This document shows positions 1 to 10,430 of a DNA stretch of 64,000 nucleotides, piece after piece. The stretch covers positions 1 to 64,000 of the forward strand of contig JAJEJA010000024.1 in NCBI GenBank assembly GCA_022828145.1, written 5' to 3'. This DNA is from Candidatus Poribacteria bacterium. GTDB taxonomy: Bacteria > Poribacteria > WGA-4E > WGA-3G. Under the pieces are notes generated by a model. It did no database searches, had not been told where the DNA came from, and saw only the letters and a program-made list of their open reading frames with translations. Made by a program: the position numbers and the translations under genes. Each line of letters begins with the position of its first letter. Position 1 is the first letter of the stretch.

Positions 1-1
1 C

Positions 2-2812
2 GCAAAAAACGCCAGAGAATACTACGCAAACATCGCAAACGCATATCTGAAAGGATTTGATTTTGAAGAATCTACTGAGGCTGCAAGACAGGTAATCGCA
101 CATAGTCCACGGAACCCTGAAGGACATCAACTCCTTGCACAGATCGCAAAGCAATCTGGCGAATACGAACAAGCAATTGACAGCTACAAGCAGGCAATAA
201 GACTGCGTCCTGAAATCATTGAAAACCGAATAGAACTTGCTGCTATTTACAGTCTTGCTGGGAAATATCGTGAAGCTGTCGCACAATATTGGAGATGTTG
301 GGAACTCAGCGATAACATAAATGACAAACTGAACTTTATTAAGCCATTGACAAATGCTTACTACGATTTGGGCAGACACGAAGAACTTGAAGAAAAATTG
401 AAACAGATGGCAAAGACCAATACTGCCGACATCGCTCCTGTCTTAGCACTTGCACAAGTGCATCGTACTGAGGGGGACCTACCCAGTGCACGTTTCCAGA
501 TCGCACACGCTTTGGATCGTCAACAGGATAATGCAGACTTATTAACCCAATTGGTTGACATTAGCATCGACCTTGGAGACATTCAAGAAGCACTTGATTA
601 CCAAGAAAAACTTGTGAAAGTTAAGCCTGATCCAATCCATAGACAGAAACTCGGTGAACTGCTTTTTGACGTGGGACGCGAACAGGAAGCAATACAAACA
701 TGGTCAAAAGTACTCCATGCCAAAAATCAGACACTTGAGGCGGAAGTAAAACTCGCTCATCTGTTGATACGTCACGGTTTACAGGAGGAAGCACTCTCCG
801 CGTTAGACAGCGCAGGCGAAAAAATCTCTGGCAAGGACGCACATCTCGCACTCTATCAACTCGGTACAACACTCCAATCCATGAACGAACCTAAAAGAGC
901 GATACCACACTTTAAACGTGTGTTGGCAATGAACAAACCCATAGAGGCCTCTATCTCCAATCTTGCAGCAAAAACTCCAACACCGATTACCCCGCAAAAT
1001 TATTATGGTCCTCCTGGTATCAACCTATACAAACTAAACCTCGCATCTAATCTACAATATCAAATCCAAGGACAACCTTACGGCTATACGACCAGACAAA
1101 CCTGGAGTCCAAGTAGTTTTGAAGAGGCACAGTCAGCTGCACTTGTACAGCTGAAGACAATTATGGCGGAAGATGGTAAATTAGGTGAGTTAATTCAGGA
1201 ATTTGAGAATAGAAGTCAAGCAAATCCTAAGGACATTCAGAATCTTGAATTATTAGCACAACTCTACAGACTACTCGAATACAACGATAAGTCAGATCTA
1301 GCTATTGAAAAACTGCTTGCCGCTGCACCTAACGATCCATTGTATCAAAGTATTAAGCTTCAGCGCGATGTGTTTGAGAATCAACTCAGTTTTGACGAGA
1401 TCATGCAACGGTTTGATAGCATGCAGTGGTTAACGCCTCAAGCGAGACAATGGTTTTTGGCAGATTTCATCCGATTGTCTAACTTTAGAGATTATCAAGG
1501 TCCGAAAGATAATGCTGAAAAACTATTGAATGAACTCGCTAAAGAATCAGTTGATGACCCAAAGATCATTCCAATGTTAGTCAATGCTTATATTTCAATG
1601 GAAAGAGCAGCTGAAGCAGAAGAATTAATAACAGCGTATATTGAATCAGCAACCCCCCAAATGTTACAGCAATTCTCTTATGCATATCAGACGCTTGCCA
1701 CCATACATCTTAAGAAGAAAGAAGTAGATAAAGCAGTCACATACTATTGGAAGTATTTTGAACTTACAAAACCGAAATCTACCAATCCGCGCCGTGCCTT
1801 GACACTCCAAAGATCACATTATTCATCCGGAGGTTATACACCGATCCAATCAGGTTTCCCGTCTACAACGGTATATTATGACCAGAACCGTTTGAGGACT
1901 CTACAACAGACATTCAATCGGATGTGGATAAATGACCAACATGAAGCACTATATAACCACTTGAAAACTGAAATAGAAAAAACTGAAGGAAGAGAACGTA
2001 TCTATCCCGCATTAGCATTATGCTACTGCTATTGGTGGGAAAATAATCGAGATGCAGCACTGGAGATTCTAACCGGATTAGAGCAGGAGTTTTCTGATGA
2101 CATAACACTAAAACTCAGTACAACCATGGTTACAATTCAGACTGGTAAGCATAAAGAAGCTTTAAAACTTCTTCAAGATCTAACACAAGCAGACCCAAGA
2201 AACCGACGACAGTATTTTGATCTAACGCTACAGATAGCTGTTAATATCGGTGATACTTTTGCAGTGAGAGAATTGATGACAAAAGTCCTTAACTCACCAA
2301 ATAGTGTCCGGGAACTTTATCAGTTTTCAAGACAACTTCAACAGGCAGGTCTTACACAATATGCTATCGCTGTAGCCAAGAAAACTACCACTTTAGCGTT
2401 ACGTGAACGTGACCCGAACTTCCTTGTGGAACTCAGCCGACATCTCAGTAACTTAGGACGCGGACAGGACGCAGCAAAGATTGCATCCCGAGCTTTACAG
2501 TACGCAAACCAGACAGACAGATACGGTCAGATGATGTATTCATACAACTTTCAACAGGCAGCAAACATAGCACGTAGTTCAACCACTCATACGTATACGA
2601 ACCGTGCTACAAAACTAATTGAAGCCGCAAAGAATAATCCAAATTCATTCCCAGCACAAATAAAATTAGCCACATACTATGCAAGTAGGAATCAGATACC
2701 ACAAGCTTCAACTGCTTATGAAGCGGCACTGGAATTGCGACCAAAGGATTACATTACACGCAAACGGTACATTGAGTTTTACAACGAAACCGTCAATACA
2801 AGAAAGCTGTAA
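2..2812 (+). CDS. Secreted/periplasmic TPR-repeat protein, 5' end outside window
   Basis: The reading frame is open from base 2, so the gene starts upstream of the window; the first internal ATG (347) is not its start. The translation is almost all degenerate tetratricopeptide repeats, for example YEQAIDSYKQAIRLRP near the start and ASTAYEAALELRPKDY at the end. TPR arrays are protein-protein scaffolds, and no catalytic motif is visible. The frame ends at TAA 2810-2812, but the -1 frame continues at once with more TPR sequence (KAVKHYTILSEQDPKN) into the next ORF. The two are therefore probably one gene split by a frameshift. No partner is known. Confidence 0.85.
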   Translation, partial: AKNAREYYANIANAYLKGFDFEESTEAARQVIAHSPRNPEGHQLLAQIAKQSGEYEQAIDSYKQAIRLRPEIIENRIELAAIYSLAGKYREAVAQYWRCWELSDNINDKLNFIKPLTNAYYDLGRHEELEEKLKQMAKTNTADIAPVLALAQVHRTEGDLPSARFQIAHALDRQQDNADLLTQLVDISIDLGDIQEALDYQEKLVKVKPDPIHRQKLGELLFDVGREQEAIQTWSKVLHAKNQTLEAEVKLAHLLIRHGLQEEALSALDSAGEKISGKDAHLALYQLGTTLQSMNEPKRAIPHFKRVLAMNKPIEASISNLAAKTPTPITPQNYYGPPGINLYKLNLASNLQYQIQGQPYGYTTRQTWSPSSFEEAQSAALVQLKTIMAEDGKLGELIQEFENRSQANPKDIQNLELLAQLYRLLEYNDKSDLAIEKLLAAAPNDPLYQSIKLQRDVFENQLSFDEIMQRFDSMQWLTPQARQWFLADFIRLSNFRDYQGPKDNAEKLLNELAKESVDDPKIIPMLVNAYISMERAAEAEELITAYIESATPQMLQQFSYAYQTLATIHLKKKEVDKAVTYYWKYFELTKPKSTNPRRALTLQRSHYSSGGYTPIQSGFPSTTVYYDQNRLRTLQQTFNRMWINDQHEALYNHLKTEIEKTEGRERIYPALALCYCYWWENNRDAALEILTGLEQEFSDDITLKLSTTMVTIQTGKHKEALKLLQDLTQADPRNRRQYFDLTLQIAVNIGDTFAVRELMTKVLNSPNSVRELYQFSRQLQQAGLTQYAIAVAKKTTTLALRERDPNFLVELSRHLSNLGRGQDAAKIASRALQYANQTDRYGQMMYSYNFQQAANIARSSTTHTYTNRATKLIEAAKNNPNSFPAQIKLATYYASRNQIPQASTAYEAALELRPKDYITRKRYIEFYNETVNTRKL

Positions 2813-2859
2813 AACACTACACAATTCTATCAGAGCAAGATCCGAAAAACGTTCAAGCA

Positions 2860-5800
2860 ATGTATCCAAGTTATTATGAAGTCGTGCGGACTTTTACAGA
2901 AGCAGGAGAAATCGCGAAGTTAGTTGAAATCACCAAAGCAGTGATTCCCTTTGAGAGCCAACATTCAAGGGGACATGATTTTGCACGAAATGTGGCACAG
3001 CGATTAACGAGTGATGAAAAGGCAAAATATGCCGTTGAAATCTTTGAAGAAATGATGAAATCAAGTACCAATACCTATCCAGTTTACATTGATTTAGCCA
3101 ATGCTTATGTAGCTTCGGGAAACCGTGATAAGGCAATTCAACTCTTACGTCAGAAACTTGAGATAGAAGATACGACCGCTAAAATCAACGTCATACTCAG
3201 ATCAGCAAAATTCTCTGAATTAACTGAAGTTTTGAAAGCATTATCAGCAGAATACGACGAATTGATCGCTGCGGAGGAAGTAGAACCTGTTCTGTTATAT
3301 TTAACCGCAGTTACAAAGATCGTGACAAAAGACTTTGAAGTGTCAGACGCGATTGTAGACAGACTGCTTGAAGTTATTCCGACAAGGGATAGACTCAATT
3401 GGTTAACAATAGTTGCCAATACTTATCAGGGACAGGCAGACGTTGATCGTGAAATACGGGTGCTCAAAGCATCCTTAAAAGATGCTGATCCTGTGCGCGA
3501 TTACCAAATATCTTCTGTCTATAACAAGCTCGGTACAGCTTATGCTAAGAAGGGCGAAAAAGACATAGCAAAGGACAATATCAAAAAAATGGGTACAATA
3601 CGACTGATGCGGCAAAGTTATCCAGCATACTATGAGAAAGATAGTGTAGCACGTATATACATGCAACACGAACTCTGGGACGAGGCTGAAGTACTTCTCA
3701 CTGAAATCATAAATGACCTGTCCGCACAATCATACTATAAAGAACGGGCACAAGAGCAACTGTCAACCTTGAAAGTTAGACGCAGCGGTATATCAGGAAC
3801 AGAAACCCCTAATCAGAATAATCAGACCACGAGTGTATATGCACAAAGAACAATTGCACAACAACACATGCGGAGAAATCGTATTCCTGAAGCAATAAAA
3901 GCTTATGAACAATTAGCAGAAATCATGCCGGAAGACCTGGAATCCCGTTCGCAGCTCGCTACGCTCTATTCAAGACAAAATCAGCATGATAAGTCTATCA
4001 ATACATGGAAAAAGTTGCTTGAAGTGGACCCTGAAAATACGAAGTATAAGGATGGTCTTATAAATGCATATAGCAGTGCAGGTAAGTTTAATGAGGCAAT
4101 TCAACTCGCGAAAGAATACATTGAAGAAGATGCCGAAGCTGGTGCAAATTATTCACGACTCGCAAGACTATACAGCTCCAGTAATCAATTAGAAGAAGCT
4201 ATCACGAACTATAAAAAGGCGATTGAACTATCCCCCGGCGATGGAGCAGCACATGAGCGTTTAGGAAATCTCTATATGCGTACTGACAAACTTGATGATG
4301 CTGAGAAAGCATACAACGAAGCAAAAAAATATCTGCAAAATTCACATGCACACACACAGATTGAACGTCAAATGATGGAGATATATAGACGAAGAGGAAA
4401 AATTGATGAATACCTGAAGGAAGCTGAAAAGAAAGGCACGATGACATTCGATATGCAAAGAAATCTGGCACGCTCATATCAGAATGCTGGTAAGTTTGAT
4501 GAAGCCATTAACTCTTATGAGAAAGCACTACAATTAACAACGGATGATTGGCAAAAACGAGACGTTGAACGACAGATGCTATCCCTCCTCAGACAACAAG
4601 GAAAATTAGAAGAACACCTTAAGGAAGCAGAGAAGAAAGGGACACTCACATTCTCAATGAAAGTAGAACTTGCAAGACAATATCGGAGAAAAGGGGAGGC
4701 TGAAAAGGCTATTAAGGCATATAAGGACGCACTTGAAATGTCAGCAAGAAGTTACGACCTTGGTAATGTAAAACGAGAACTCATGCAGGAGTATGTCCGC
4801 TTGGGTGAAGACGATTCAGCCGTCAAACTCTACGAGTCAATGGTACAATCAGAGTCAAGCGGCACCTCAATATCCAGCGGTCCAAACGGTTTCACTGTGG
4901 CATTCGGCGGAGATGTAGCAAGACGTACGATAATTACAGCCTTTCAAAATAGTGGAAGGTTGGACCAGTTGAAAACCATTTTTGAGGGAAGACTTGAAAA
5001 GAATAAGAGCGATCCGATAAGCCTTGAAGTTGTGGCAGAAATATACCGAGAAGCAGAAAACCATGAAAAAGCCGCACAAACATATCAAGCTCTGACAAAA
5101 GCTTCCCCAAGCAATGTCCGCGCATACTTCTATGCTGCCGCCGCATTCAAAAAGACAGGTAATGTAGAACTTGCTAATCAACTCATAAATCACGGGAATA
5201 CAGCTCTCTCATCAAGCAATAGATCACAGGATATGTGGTTCCTCTGCGCAATCGGTTCTATCTGCTATGAAGCAGAATTTTATGAACCTGCAATAAAACA
5301 TCTTAAGATAGCACTCATAGAATCAAATAACCGAGGTGCCAGTAGTTGGGAACAAGAAACTATCTACGATCTGATCGGAAAGAGTGCTCTTGCCTTAAAA
5401 CAGTACGAAGAAGCAGTTGAGGCTTATACACAATTGAAGAATATCGCACGGGATAGTAGAAAAAAACAGGAAGCAGAGAAGGCAATCAAACAAGCTTACA
5501 AAGATGGAAAACTGTTTGAAAAGCAGTTACCTGAACTCATCAAAACTGTAGAAGATAATCCTAACGATGCTAATGCAAGACTTAAACTTGCGCAAACTTA
5601 TGAACAGAACGATATGTTCAAAGAAGCAGCCATACACTATGAAAAGCTAACTGAGATACAACCTGACAAAGTAGAATGGCACAAAAAAGTTGGTGACCTA
5701 TTATCTTCAGACGCAGTACAGGATAAAAGTAAAGAAGACATTGAAAAAGCAGCAAAGGCTTATGAGAAAGCACTTTCGCTTGAACCCACATCATATCAAC

Positions 5801-7074
5801 TCTTTGATGCTATTGCCAAGACATATAAGCTGATGAAAAACCCGACTAAAGCTGAACTCGTTTACCGTCAAGCACTGCAAGCGTCCCTTGAACCACATGA
5901 GCATGACGAAATTGTTAAGTCACTATTAGACCTATACCCCGGCGCAATAAATGCTGATAAGCGACTTGCATTACTCAACGAGTTAAGCACTCAGTCCACA
6001 AACAGTCCGTTTCTACTAAAACAGACTGGAGATAATTATCTCGCTACCGGTGATACAGAAAAAGCCGCAGCAGCCTATAAGAACTGGTTGAAATTGCTGA
6101 AAAATGAACCTGAACCGCAAAGTAAAATATCAGAAATTCATCAACTTGCTGAAAAACTTTTCAAGGAAAACATATTGCCTGAAATTACATTAGAGCTTCT
6201 AAAGCATGTCGTTCAATATCGTCCGGACCATATAACCGTTCCAGCCTTAGGGGCAGCATACTTACTAAACGAGCAGTATGATGCAGCATTAGAACAGTTT
6301 TCTGCAAGTTTAAATCCACCATCTCATAGCGGAAGTAGTTCCTTTAGACATTCCCCCAAGTTTAAGTCAGAAAATATAGGTCATATACTAAAACGTATCA
6401 CCGATGCCGGCAAACACGTAAAAGACAGAGAAAAATATGAAGAGATGATAGGTAAACTCATTGATCATATTCCTACTGAACTTGGCACAAATGTGAATGC
6501 TAACCTGCGATTTGCAGAGTTCTGCCGAGAACTCGGTATGCATGATAAAGCAAAACCTTATATTCTGAAAACCGGGTTCCTGCCTGAATCTGAATGGTTA
6601 ACACTCGGTCCATTTGACAACACAGCAGGTATAGGATATAACACCGCATACATTCCTGAAGAGACAACACAGGTAGACCTAAATGCAAAATATGAAGGTA
6701 TCTCTGGAGAGGTAACATGGCAGCAGGGAACTGACAAAGTCTATGATGGGTTTTATTCTTTCGGTGATGATGAGAAAATGCTTACATCTTATGCGTGGAT
6801 AACCTTTACCTCACCCGATGAACGACAAGCACAGATCCGTTTTGATAGTGATGATCAAGGTAAAGTTTGGTTGAATGGCAAAAAAGTGTATGCTCACAGA
6901 AGAACACGCGGCGCACAAATTGACCGCCGCACAATTCCCATCACCATCACGACTGGAAAGAACACCATACTCGTCAAAGTAAGCAACGAATCTCTACCAT
7001 GGGGATTCTATCTTAGAATAACGGATACGGATGGAAATCCTTTTGATGATTTAAAAATCAACAAACCTGAGTAA
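2860..7074 (+). CDS. Giant TPR protein with C-terminal beta-sandwich module (probably continues the preceding ORF)
   Basis: About 1400 residues. Roughly the first 1200 are TPRs, many close to consensus (EAITNYKKAIELSPGDGAAH). The last 150 form a compact module with LGPFDN, FDSDDQGKVWLNGKKVY and WGFYLRITDTDGNPF. The same module ends the genes at 7108, 40356 (minus) and 50324, and probably has a relative in the gene at 9370 (minus). The ATG at 2860 has no Shine-Dalgarno sequence. The frame is open upstream to about 2800 and reads as TPR, so 2860 is a convenience start: either one base was lost near 2800-2809 or a -1 shift joins it to the ORF ending at 2812. Function unknown; a scaffold at the cell surface or in the periplasm is plausible. 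Confidence 0.8.
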   Translation: MYPSYYEVVRTFTEAGEIAKLVEITKAVIPFESQHSRGHDFARNVAQRLTSDEKAKYAVEIFEEMMKSSTNTYPVYIDLANAYVASGNRDKAIQLLRQKLEIEDTTAKINVILRSAKFSELTEVLKALSAEYDELIAAEEVEPVLLYLTAVTKIVTKDFEVSDAIVDRLLEVIPTRDRLNWLTIVANTYQGQADVDREIRVLKASLKDADPVRDYQISSVYNKLGTAYAKKGEKDIAKDNIKKMGTIRLMRQSYPAYYEKDSVARIYMQHELWDEAEVLLTEIINDLSAQSYYKERAQEQLSTLKVRRSGISGTETPNQNNQTTSVYAQRTIAQQHMRRNRIPEAIKAYEQLAEIMPEDLESRSQLATLYSRQNQHDKSINTWKKLLEVDPENTKYKDGLINAYSSAGKFNEAIQLAKEYIEEDAEAGANYSRLARLYSSSNQLEEAITNYKKAIELSPGDGAAHERLGNLYMRTDKLDDAEKAYNEAKKYLQNSHAHTQIERQMMEIYRRRGKIDEYLKEAEKKGTMTFDMQRNLARSYQNAGKFDEAINSYEKALQLTTDDWQKRDVERQMLSLLRQQGKLEEHLKEAEKKGTLTFSMKVELARQYRRKGEAEKAIKAYKDALEMSARSYDLGNVKRELMQEYVRLGEDDSAVKLYESMVQSESSGTSISSGPNGFTVAFGGDVARRTIITAFQNSGRLDQLKTIFEGRLEKNKSDPISLEVVAEIYREAENHEKAAQTYQALTKASPSNVRAYFYAAAAFKKTGNVELANQLINHGNTALSSSNRSQDMWFLCAIGSICYEAEFYEPAIKHLKIALIESNNRGASSWEQETIYDLIGKSALALKQYEEAVEAYTQLKNIARDSRKKQEAEKAIKQAYKDGKLFEKQLPELIKTVEDNPNDANARLKLAQTYEQNDMFKEAAIHYEKLTEIQPDKVEWHKKVGDLLSSDAVQDKSKEDIEKAAKAYEKALSLEPTSYQLFDAIAKTYKLMKNPTKAELVYRQALQASLEPHEHDEIVKSLLDLYPGAINADKRLALLNELSTQSTNSPFLLKQTGDNYLATGDTEKAAAAYKNWLKLLKNEPEPQSKISEIHQLAEKLFKENILPEITLELLKHVVQYRPDHITVPALGAAYLLNEQYDAALEQFSASLNPPSHSGSSSFRHSPKFKSENIGHILKRITDAGKHVKDREKYEEMIGKLIDHIPTELGTNVNANLRFAEFCRELGMHDKAKPYILKTGFLPESEWLTLGPFDNTAGIGYNTAYIPEETTQVDLNAKYEGISGEVTWQQGTDKVYDGFYSFGDDEKMLTSYAWITFTSPDERQAQIRFDSDDQGKVWLNGKKVYAHRRTRGAQIDRRTIPITITTGKNTILVKVSNESLPWGFYLRITDTDGNPFDDLKINKPE

Positions 7075-7107
7075 AATAACAAGACTGCTCCAAATTGGAG
7101 GAAGACA

Positions 7108-9246
7108 ATGAGCATACTATCTATCGCATTATTTGTATTCTGTACGGTATCCGTATTGATGTTTAACTTATGCTTTGCTGATACCACTTTCGCACAAAAC
7201 AGAGAGAATATAGCACTACAAGAATTAGATGCATCCATCGTAGAATCTGCACTTGAACTGGATGGTGAGACAAGCTACGTAGAAATCATGGACAGCGATG
7301 TATTGAACACACTTAACACACAAGTGACAGTGTCCGCTTGGATAAAAACAAGCACCTATCCCGATAGATATTCATCTATCGTATATAAAGGCGATCCGCG
7401 AACACCCGACATTACCAACCGAAGTTTCCTACTCTTCCTACGTGAAGATGGAGGAATTCAGCTAGCTTCGTCTCCAAAGGGAATGCGTGAGTATTATGTT
7501 TTTTCTCATCCTGGTTCAATTATACCTAATCGGTGGCATCATGTAACAGGTGTCATTGATTCTGAAAACAATCTCATGAAGTTATATATAGATGGGACTT
7601 TATCGCGTGTTTCGTTTTTTCAAGGCGCACATGGTATCTATGAGAGTTTCCTCCCACTTAGGATAGGAAACTCACACGAAGAAGAAAGACCAACGCATTC
7701 CCTGTTTATCGGACAAATTGATGATGTCAGTGTTTGGAATATTGCACTGACTGACAAACAGATCCAAGATAGTATCAACAGACAATTGACCGGTACAGAA
7801 GAAGGGTTAGTTGCATACTGGAATTTTGATAAGATAGCAGATGACACTGTATCTGATCTTTCACCCAATAAAATCCACGGTCGGTTGATGGGTGATGCAA
7901 AAACCGGTGATTATATACGTCAAGTTTCAACACTGGATGATGCACAACTGGATATTGCAGCCAATATCTTTAAAGAGAGAATCAAGGAAGATGTTAATGA
8001 TCTAAGTGCATATCTATCGTTGGCTGAAATACACATGAGAAAAAACCGATTTGCTGACGCTGAAAAGATATATCTTAGTGCTTTGGAACTTGACCTCTCA
8101 AAATATGAACAGGACGTTATCCTGACCGAACTCCAGATACTCTTTAATCTCAGAAATGCAAACGAAGCGTTCATTAAACTTCTTGAAGAACTGAAACCGA
8201 GAATGGAAGGTAGGGCAATTCTATACGAGTTGTTAGGTGATGCATACATGGAGGCTGAGGAAGAAGAAAAGGCGCAAACTGCATATAGGCAATGGCTACG
8301 AATACAGAATAGAGATGTGGACCCTGCTGATATATTTAAGGAATATAATCATCTAACTGAGAAACTCCTTAACAAGAACCTTTTTCCTGAAGGTGCTCTG
8401 GATCTTGTAATAGATTCTACAGAAAGCACAGCAACTTCAAACTATATTATGACACTCGGATACGCACTACTTATCAATGAACTGTATGATGAAGCGTATC
8501 AACTCATCGAAGCAAACCTATTCGCAATGCCGTTCCCATTTATGGAACGAAGATTGTTCCGTCGTATCACCAGGGCAGGAAGATATGTTAATGACAAAGT
8601 CGGTTATATAGAGGTGTTGGAACGTCTAATAGATGTTATGCCACCAGATTCACCTAATTATTTCAATTCAATGTTTGCATTGGTACAGTTTTACAAGGAA
8701 AACGATCTTGATGAACAGGCAAATGAACGCATCAAAAAAACAGGATTCGTATCGGAAGATGCGTGGATGGTTCTGACTCCGTTCAATAACAGACAAGGTA
8801 ACGGTTATGATACTAAGTTCATTGATGAAAACTCACTCAGGATTGACACCAAAACAGAATATGATGGGAAACATGGCAAGATCAGTTGGGAAAAATACAA
8901 GGATGAAGTCCTAAACGGATACATCGGTCTCGGCGACGATGAAGACTGGGCAACGGGTTACGCTTATGCAGTTGTCATCTCCCCTGAAGATCGCCAAGTT
9001 GTCTTTCGTTTTGATTCAGACGACCAAGGTAAAGTCTGGTTAAACGGAAAACAGATATTTGAACACAGAAAAGCTTTTACTGCTCAGATTGATTTTTTCG
9101 ATTTTCATGCAAACCTTAAAAAGGGTAGAAACATCATACTCGTCAAGGTTTGTGAAGAAACGGGTGGATGGGGATTTTATTTACGGATTACGGACATAGA
9201 TGGCAATCCTTATGAGGATCTGGAGATCGTTCCTGCGGGAAAATGA
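7108..9246 (+). CDS. Secreted LamG-domain / TPR protein with the shared C-terminal module
   Basis: 712 residues. GGAGG lies 6 bases before ATG 7108. An N-terminal hydrophobic segment (residues about 3-28, ending around FADTTFAQ) looks like a signal peptide. Residues about 45-250 are a LamG/concanavalin-like fold: LELDGETSYVEI, VTVSAWIKT, NRWHHVTGVIDS, FIGQIDDVSVWNIAL, GLVAYWNFD. Degenerate TPRs follow (about 275-480), then the beta-sandwich module with VFRFDSDDQGKVWLNGK and WGFYLRITDIDGNPYEDL, nearly the same as the end of the preceding gene. It starts 33 bases after that gene and is probably co-transcribed. LamG domains usually bind glycans or proteins, so a surface-binding role is inferred. 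Confidence 0.85.
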   Translation: MSILSIALFVFCTVSVLMFNLCFADTTFAQNRENIALQELDASIVESALELDGETSYVEIMDSDVLNTLNTQVTVSAWIKTSTYPDRYSSIVYKGDPRTPDITNRSFLLFLREDGGIQLASSPKGMREYYVFSHPGSIIPNRWHHVTGVIDSENNLMKLYIDGTLSRVSFFQGAHGIYESFLPLRIGNSHEEERPTHSLFIGQIDDVSVWNIALTDKQIQDSINRQLTGTEEGLVAYWNFDKIADDTVSDLSPNKIHGRLMGDAKTGDYIRQVSTLDDAQLDIAANIFKERIKEDVNDLSAYLSLAEIHMRKNRFADAEKIYLSALELDLSKYEQDVILTELQILFNLRNANEAFIKLLEELKPRMEGRAILYELLGDAYMEAEEEEKAQTAYRQWLRIQNRDVDPADIFKEYNHLTEKLLNKNLFPEGALDLVIDSTESTATSNYIMTLGYALLINELYDEAYQLIEANLFAMPFPFMERRLFRRITRAGRYVNDKVGYIEVLERLIDVMPPDSPNYFNSMFALVQFYKENDLDEQANERIKKTGFVSEDAWMVLTPFNNRQGNGYDTKFIDENSLRIDTKTEYDGKHGKISWEKYKDEVLNGYIGLGDDEDWATGYAYAVVISPEDRQVVFRFDSDDQGKVWLNGKQIFEHRKAFTAQIDFFDFHANLKKGRNIILVKVCEETGGWGFYLRITDIDGNPYEDLEIVPAGK

Positions 9247-9321
9247 CTGACTTGATTGTGCTTCTTCTACAGCATTCATCCTTCATTGTTATTCTCTCTG
9301 AATCAAGGGATGGCACCACTT

Positions 9322-9349
9322 AAAAAAGGGCGCGCTTAAAAAGCGCGCC
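9322..9349 (-). terminator. Intrinsic terminator of the minus-strand gene at 9370
   Basis: Perfect 9-bp stem (9329-9337 with 9341-9349) and a 3-base loop. On the minus strand it is followed by a run of six T (9322-9327). It lies 20 bases after the stop of the minus-strand gene and separates it from the convergent LamG gene. Confidence 0.85.
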
Positions 9350-9369
9350 AAACAACAAGTAAAAACAGT

Positions 9370-10182
9370 CTATTTACGTCTGATGTCTGCCCAAGTAGTT
9401 GTTAACTTACCTGCAGCTTCAACTGATGCGGCAGAAGCGATTTCATCAAGGAAACTCTGTTGATCCGTCGAATCTTTAGGATAAATCTTAACAGCGTCAT
9501 GCGTTTCATCATCAAAGTGTAAGTTTAGATATGCCCCACCCTGACTGTCTCCACAACGATAGAGTAGAACGTTAGCACCTTTCTGCAGCTTAACCTCAAC
9601 GTTATGTGAAACTGATGTTGCACCACCTGTCCATCTTGAATTGTTATACCATTTTTCTCCGTTTATCCATATCTGTGCGTGATCATCGTGAGCAGGAGAC
9701 ATAATTGAGGTAAGATCAGTTTTCGCCTCAATAAAAAGTACCCCATAAGTATCATAAAAATCTACGGGACCACCCCTATCCATATTGTTATTAACGGGAG
9801 GCATATCAAATACTGTCCAAGCTCTTGTGCCACCATGATCATTACCCCAATCAACATCATGGTTTTTAGTCAACATCAATCCTGCAAGTGTAGAAAGGGA
9901 AACATCGGTGATTTTACCCCCTGTACCTACTGACATAAGATCCATACGTGCTGAGGTGGGGAAGCCACCATTGTTTGTGTAGTTACCATCGGGACCATAC
10001 CATTTGGTGATCCAAGGTGCATCAGCACCATGTTCTGTATTTGCGGGATTCGCAGGATTCACTAATTCTTGGGCTTCAGCGAGCGGTCCACCTTTAATTA
10101 ATGTTTGTGCCATCACAAGGTGAGAACCACTAACTAAAAACACAATAACTAAACTCATCGTTAAGATATTCAACTTTTTCAT
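9370..10182 (-). CDS. Secreted beta-sandwich protein of unknown function
   Basis: 270 residues. The start ATG (10182) follows AGAGGA by 5-6 bases. A clear signal peptide runs to about residue 26 (LVIVFLVSGSHLVMAQ). The mature part contains AQIWINGEKWYNNSRW and GANVLLYRCGDSQGGAYLNL. These resemble, more distantly, the VWLNG...ILVKV...GFYLRI core of the C-terminal module in four other genes here, so this may be a stand-alone copy of that fold. It is monocistronic, with a near-consensus promoter at 10295-10323 and its own terminator. Catalytic residues are not recognisable. Confidence 0.75.
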   Translation of the reverse strand: MKKLNILTMSLVIVFLVSGSHLVMAQTLIKGGPLAEAQELVNPANPANTEHGADAPWITKWYGPDGNYTNNGGFPTSARMDLMSVGTGGKITDVSLSTLAGLMLTKNHDVDWGNDHGGTRAWTVFDMPPVNNNMDRGGPVDFYDTYGVLFIEAKTDLTSIMSPAHDDHAQIWINGEKWYNNSRWTGGATSVSHNVEVKLQKGANVLLYRCGDSQGGAYLNLHFDDETHDAVKIYPKDSTDQQSFLDEIASAASVEAAGKLTTTWADIRRK

Positions 10183-10212
10183 AATTATCCTCTTATATAG
10201 AATGAATAGTTA

Positions 10213-10238
10213 TAACACAATTTCTAAACATTGTGTTA
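10213..10238. promoter_or_regulatory. Inverted repeat in the 5' leader of the 9370-10182 gene
   Basis: Perfect 9-bp inverted repeat (TAACACAAT with ATTGTGTTA) and an 8-base loop. It lies between the promoter at 10295-10323 and the minus-strand start codon. It could be an RNA hairpin or an operator. Confidence 0.4.
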
Positions 10239-10294
10239 CATAACTTGCTAATAGATATTCATATATTGAAAAGTAATTCAACATGATGTACACA

Positions 10295-10323
10295 ATTATA
10301 TCTTTATCAGAAAACGCTGTCAA
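10295..10323 (-). promoter_or_regulatory. Sigma70-type promoter for the minus-strand gene 9370-10182
   Basis: On the minus strand, consensus TTGACA (10318-10323) and consensus TATAAT (10295-10300) are separated by 17 bases. The predicted start near 10288 gives a leader of about 105 nt. The rest of 10183-10595 is AT-rich and non-coding; the divergent promoter at 10402 is the only other signal seen. Confidence 0.75.
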
Positions 10324-10401
10324 TAAATCTATAATATTTATTAAATGCAATTAAATGTCAAGTTTTTTCTGAAAATACCCTTATTCTCCTATTCTTACAA
10401 G

Positions 10402-10430
10402 TTGCTATTTCTGACGGTTTTTGATATAAT
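10402..10430 (+). promoter_or_regulatory. Sigma70-type promoter upstream of the LRR-WD40 genes
   Basis: TTGCTA (10402-10407), 17-base spacer, TATAAT (10425-10430). The predicted start is near 10437. A weak hairpin with a T-run at about 10481-10501 follows, so the first product may be a short leader RNA before the coding sequence at 10596. Confidence 0.55.

Noticed and set aside
2800-2812. Programmed -1 frameshift as a firm call
   Set aside because: A-AAG is present, but no clear stimulatory structure was seen; mutation or sequencing error is at least as likely.
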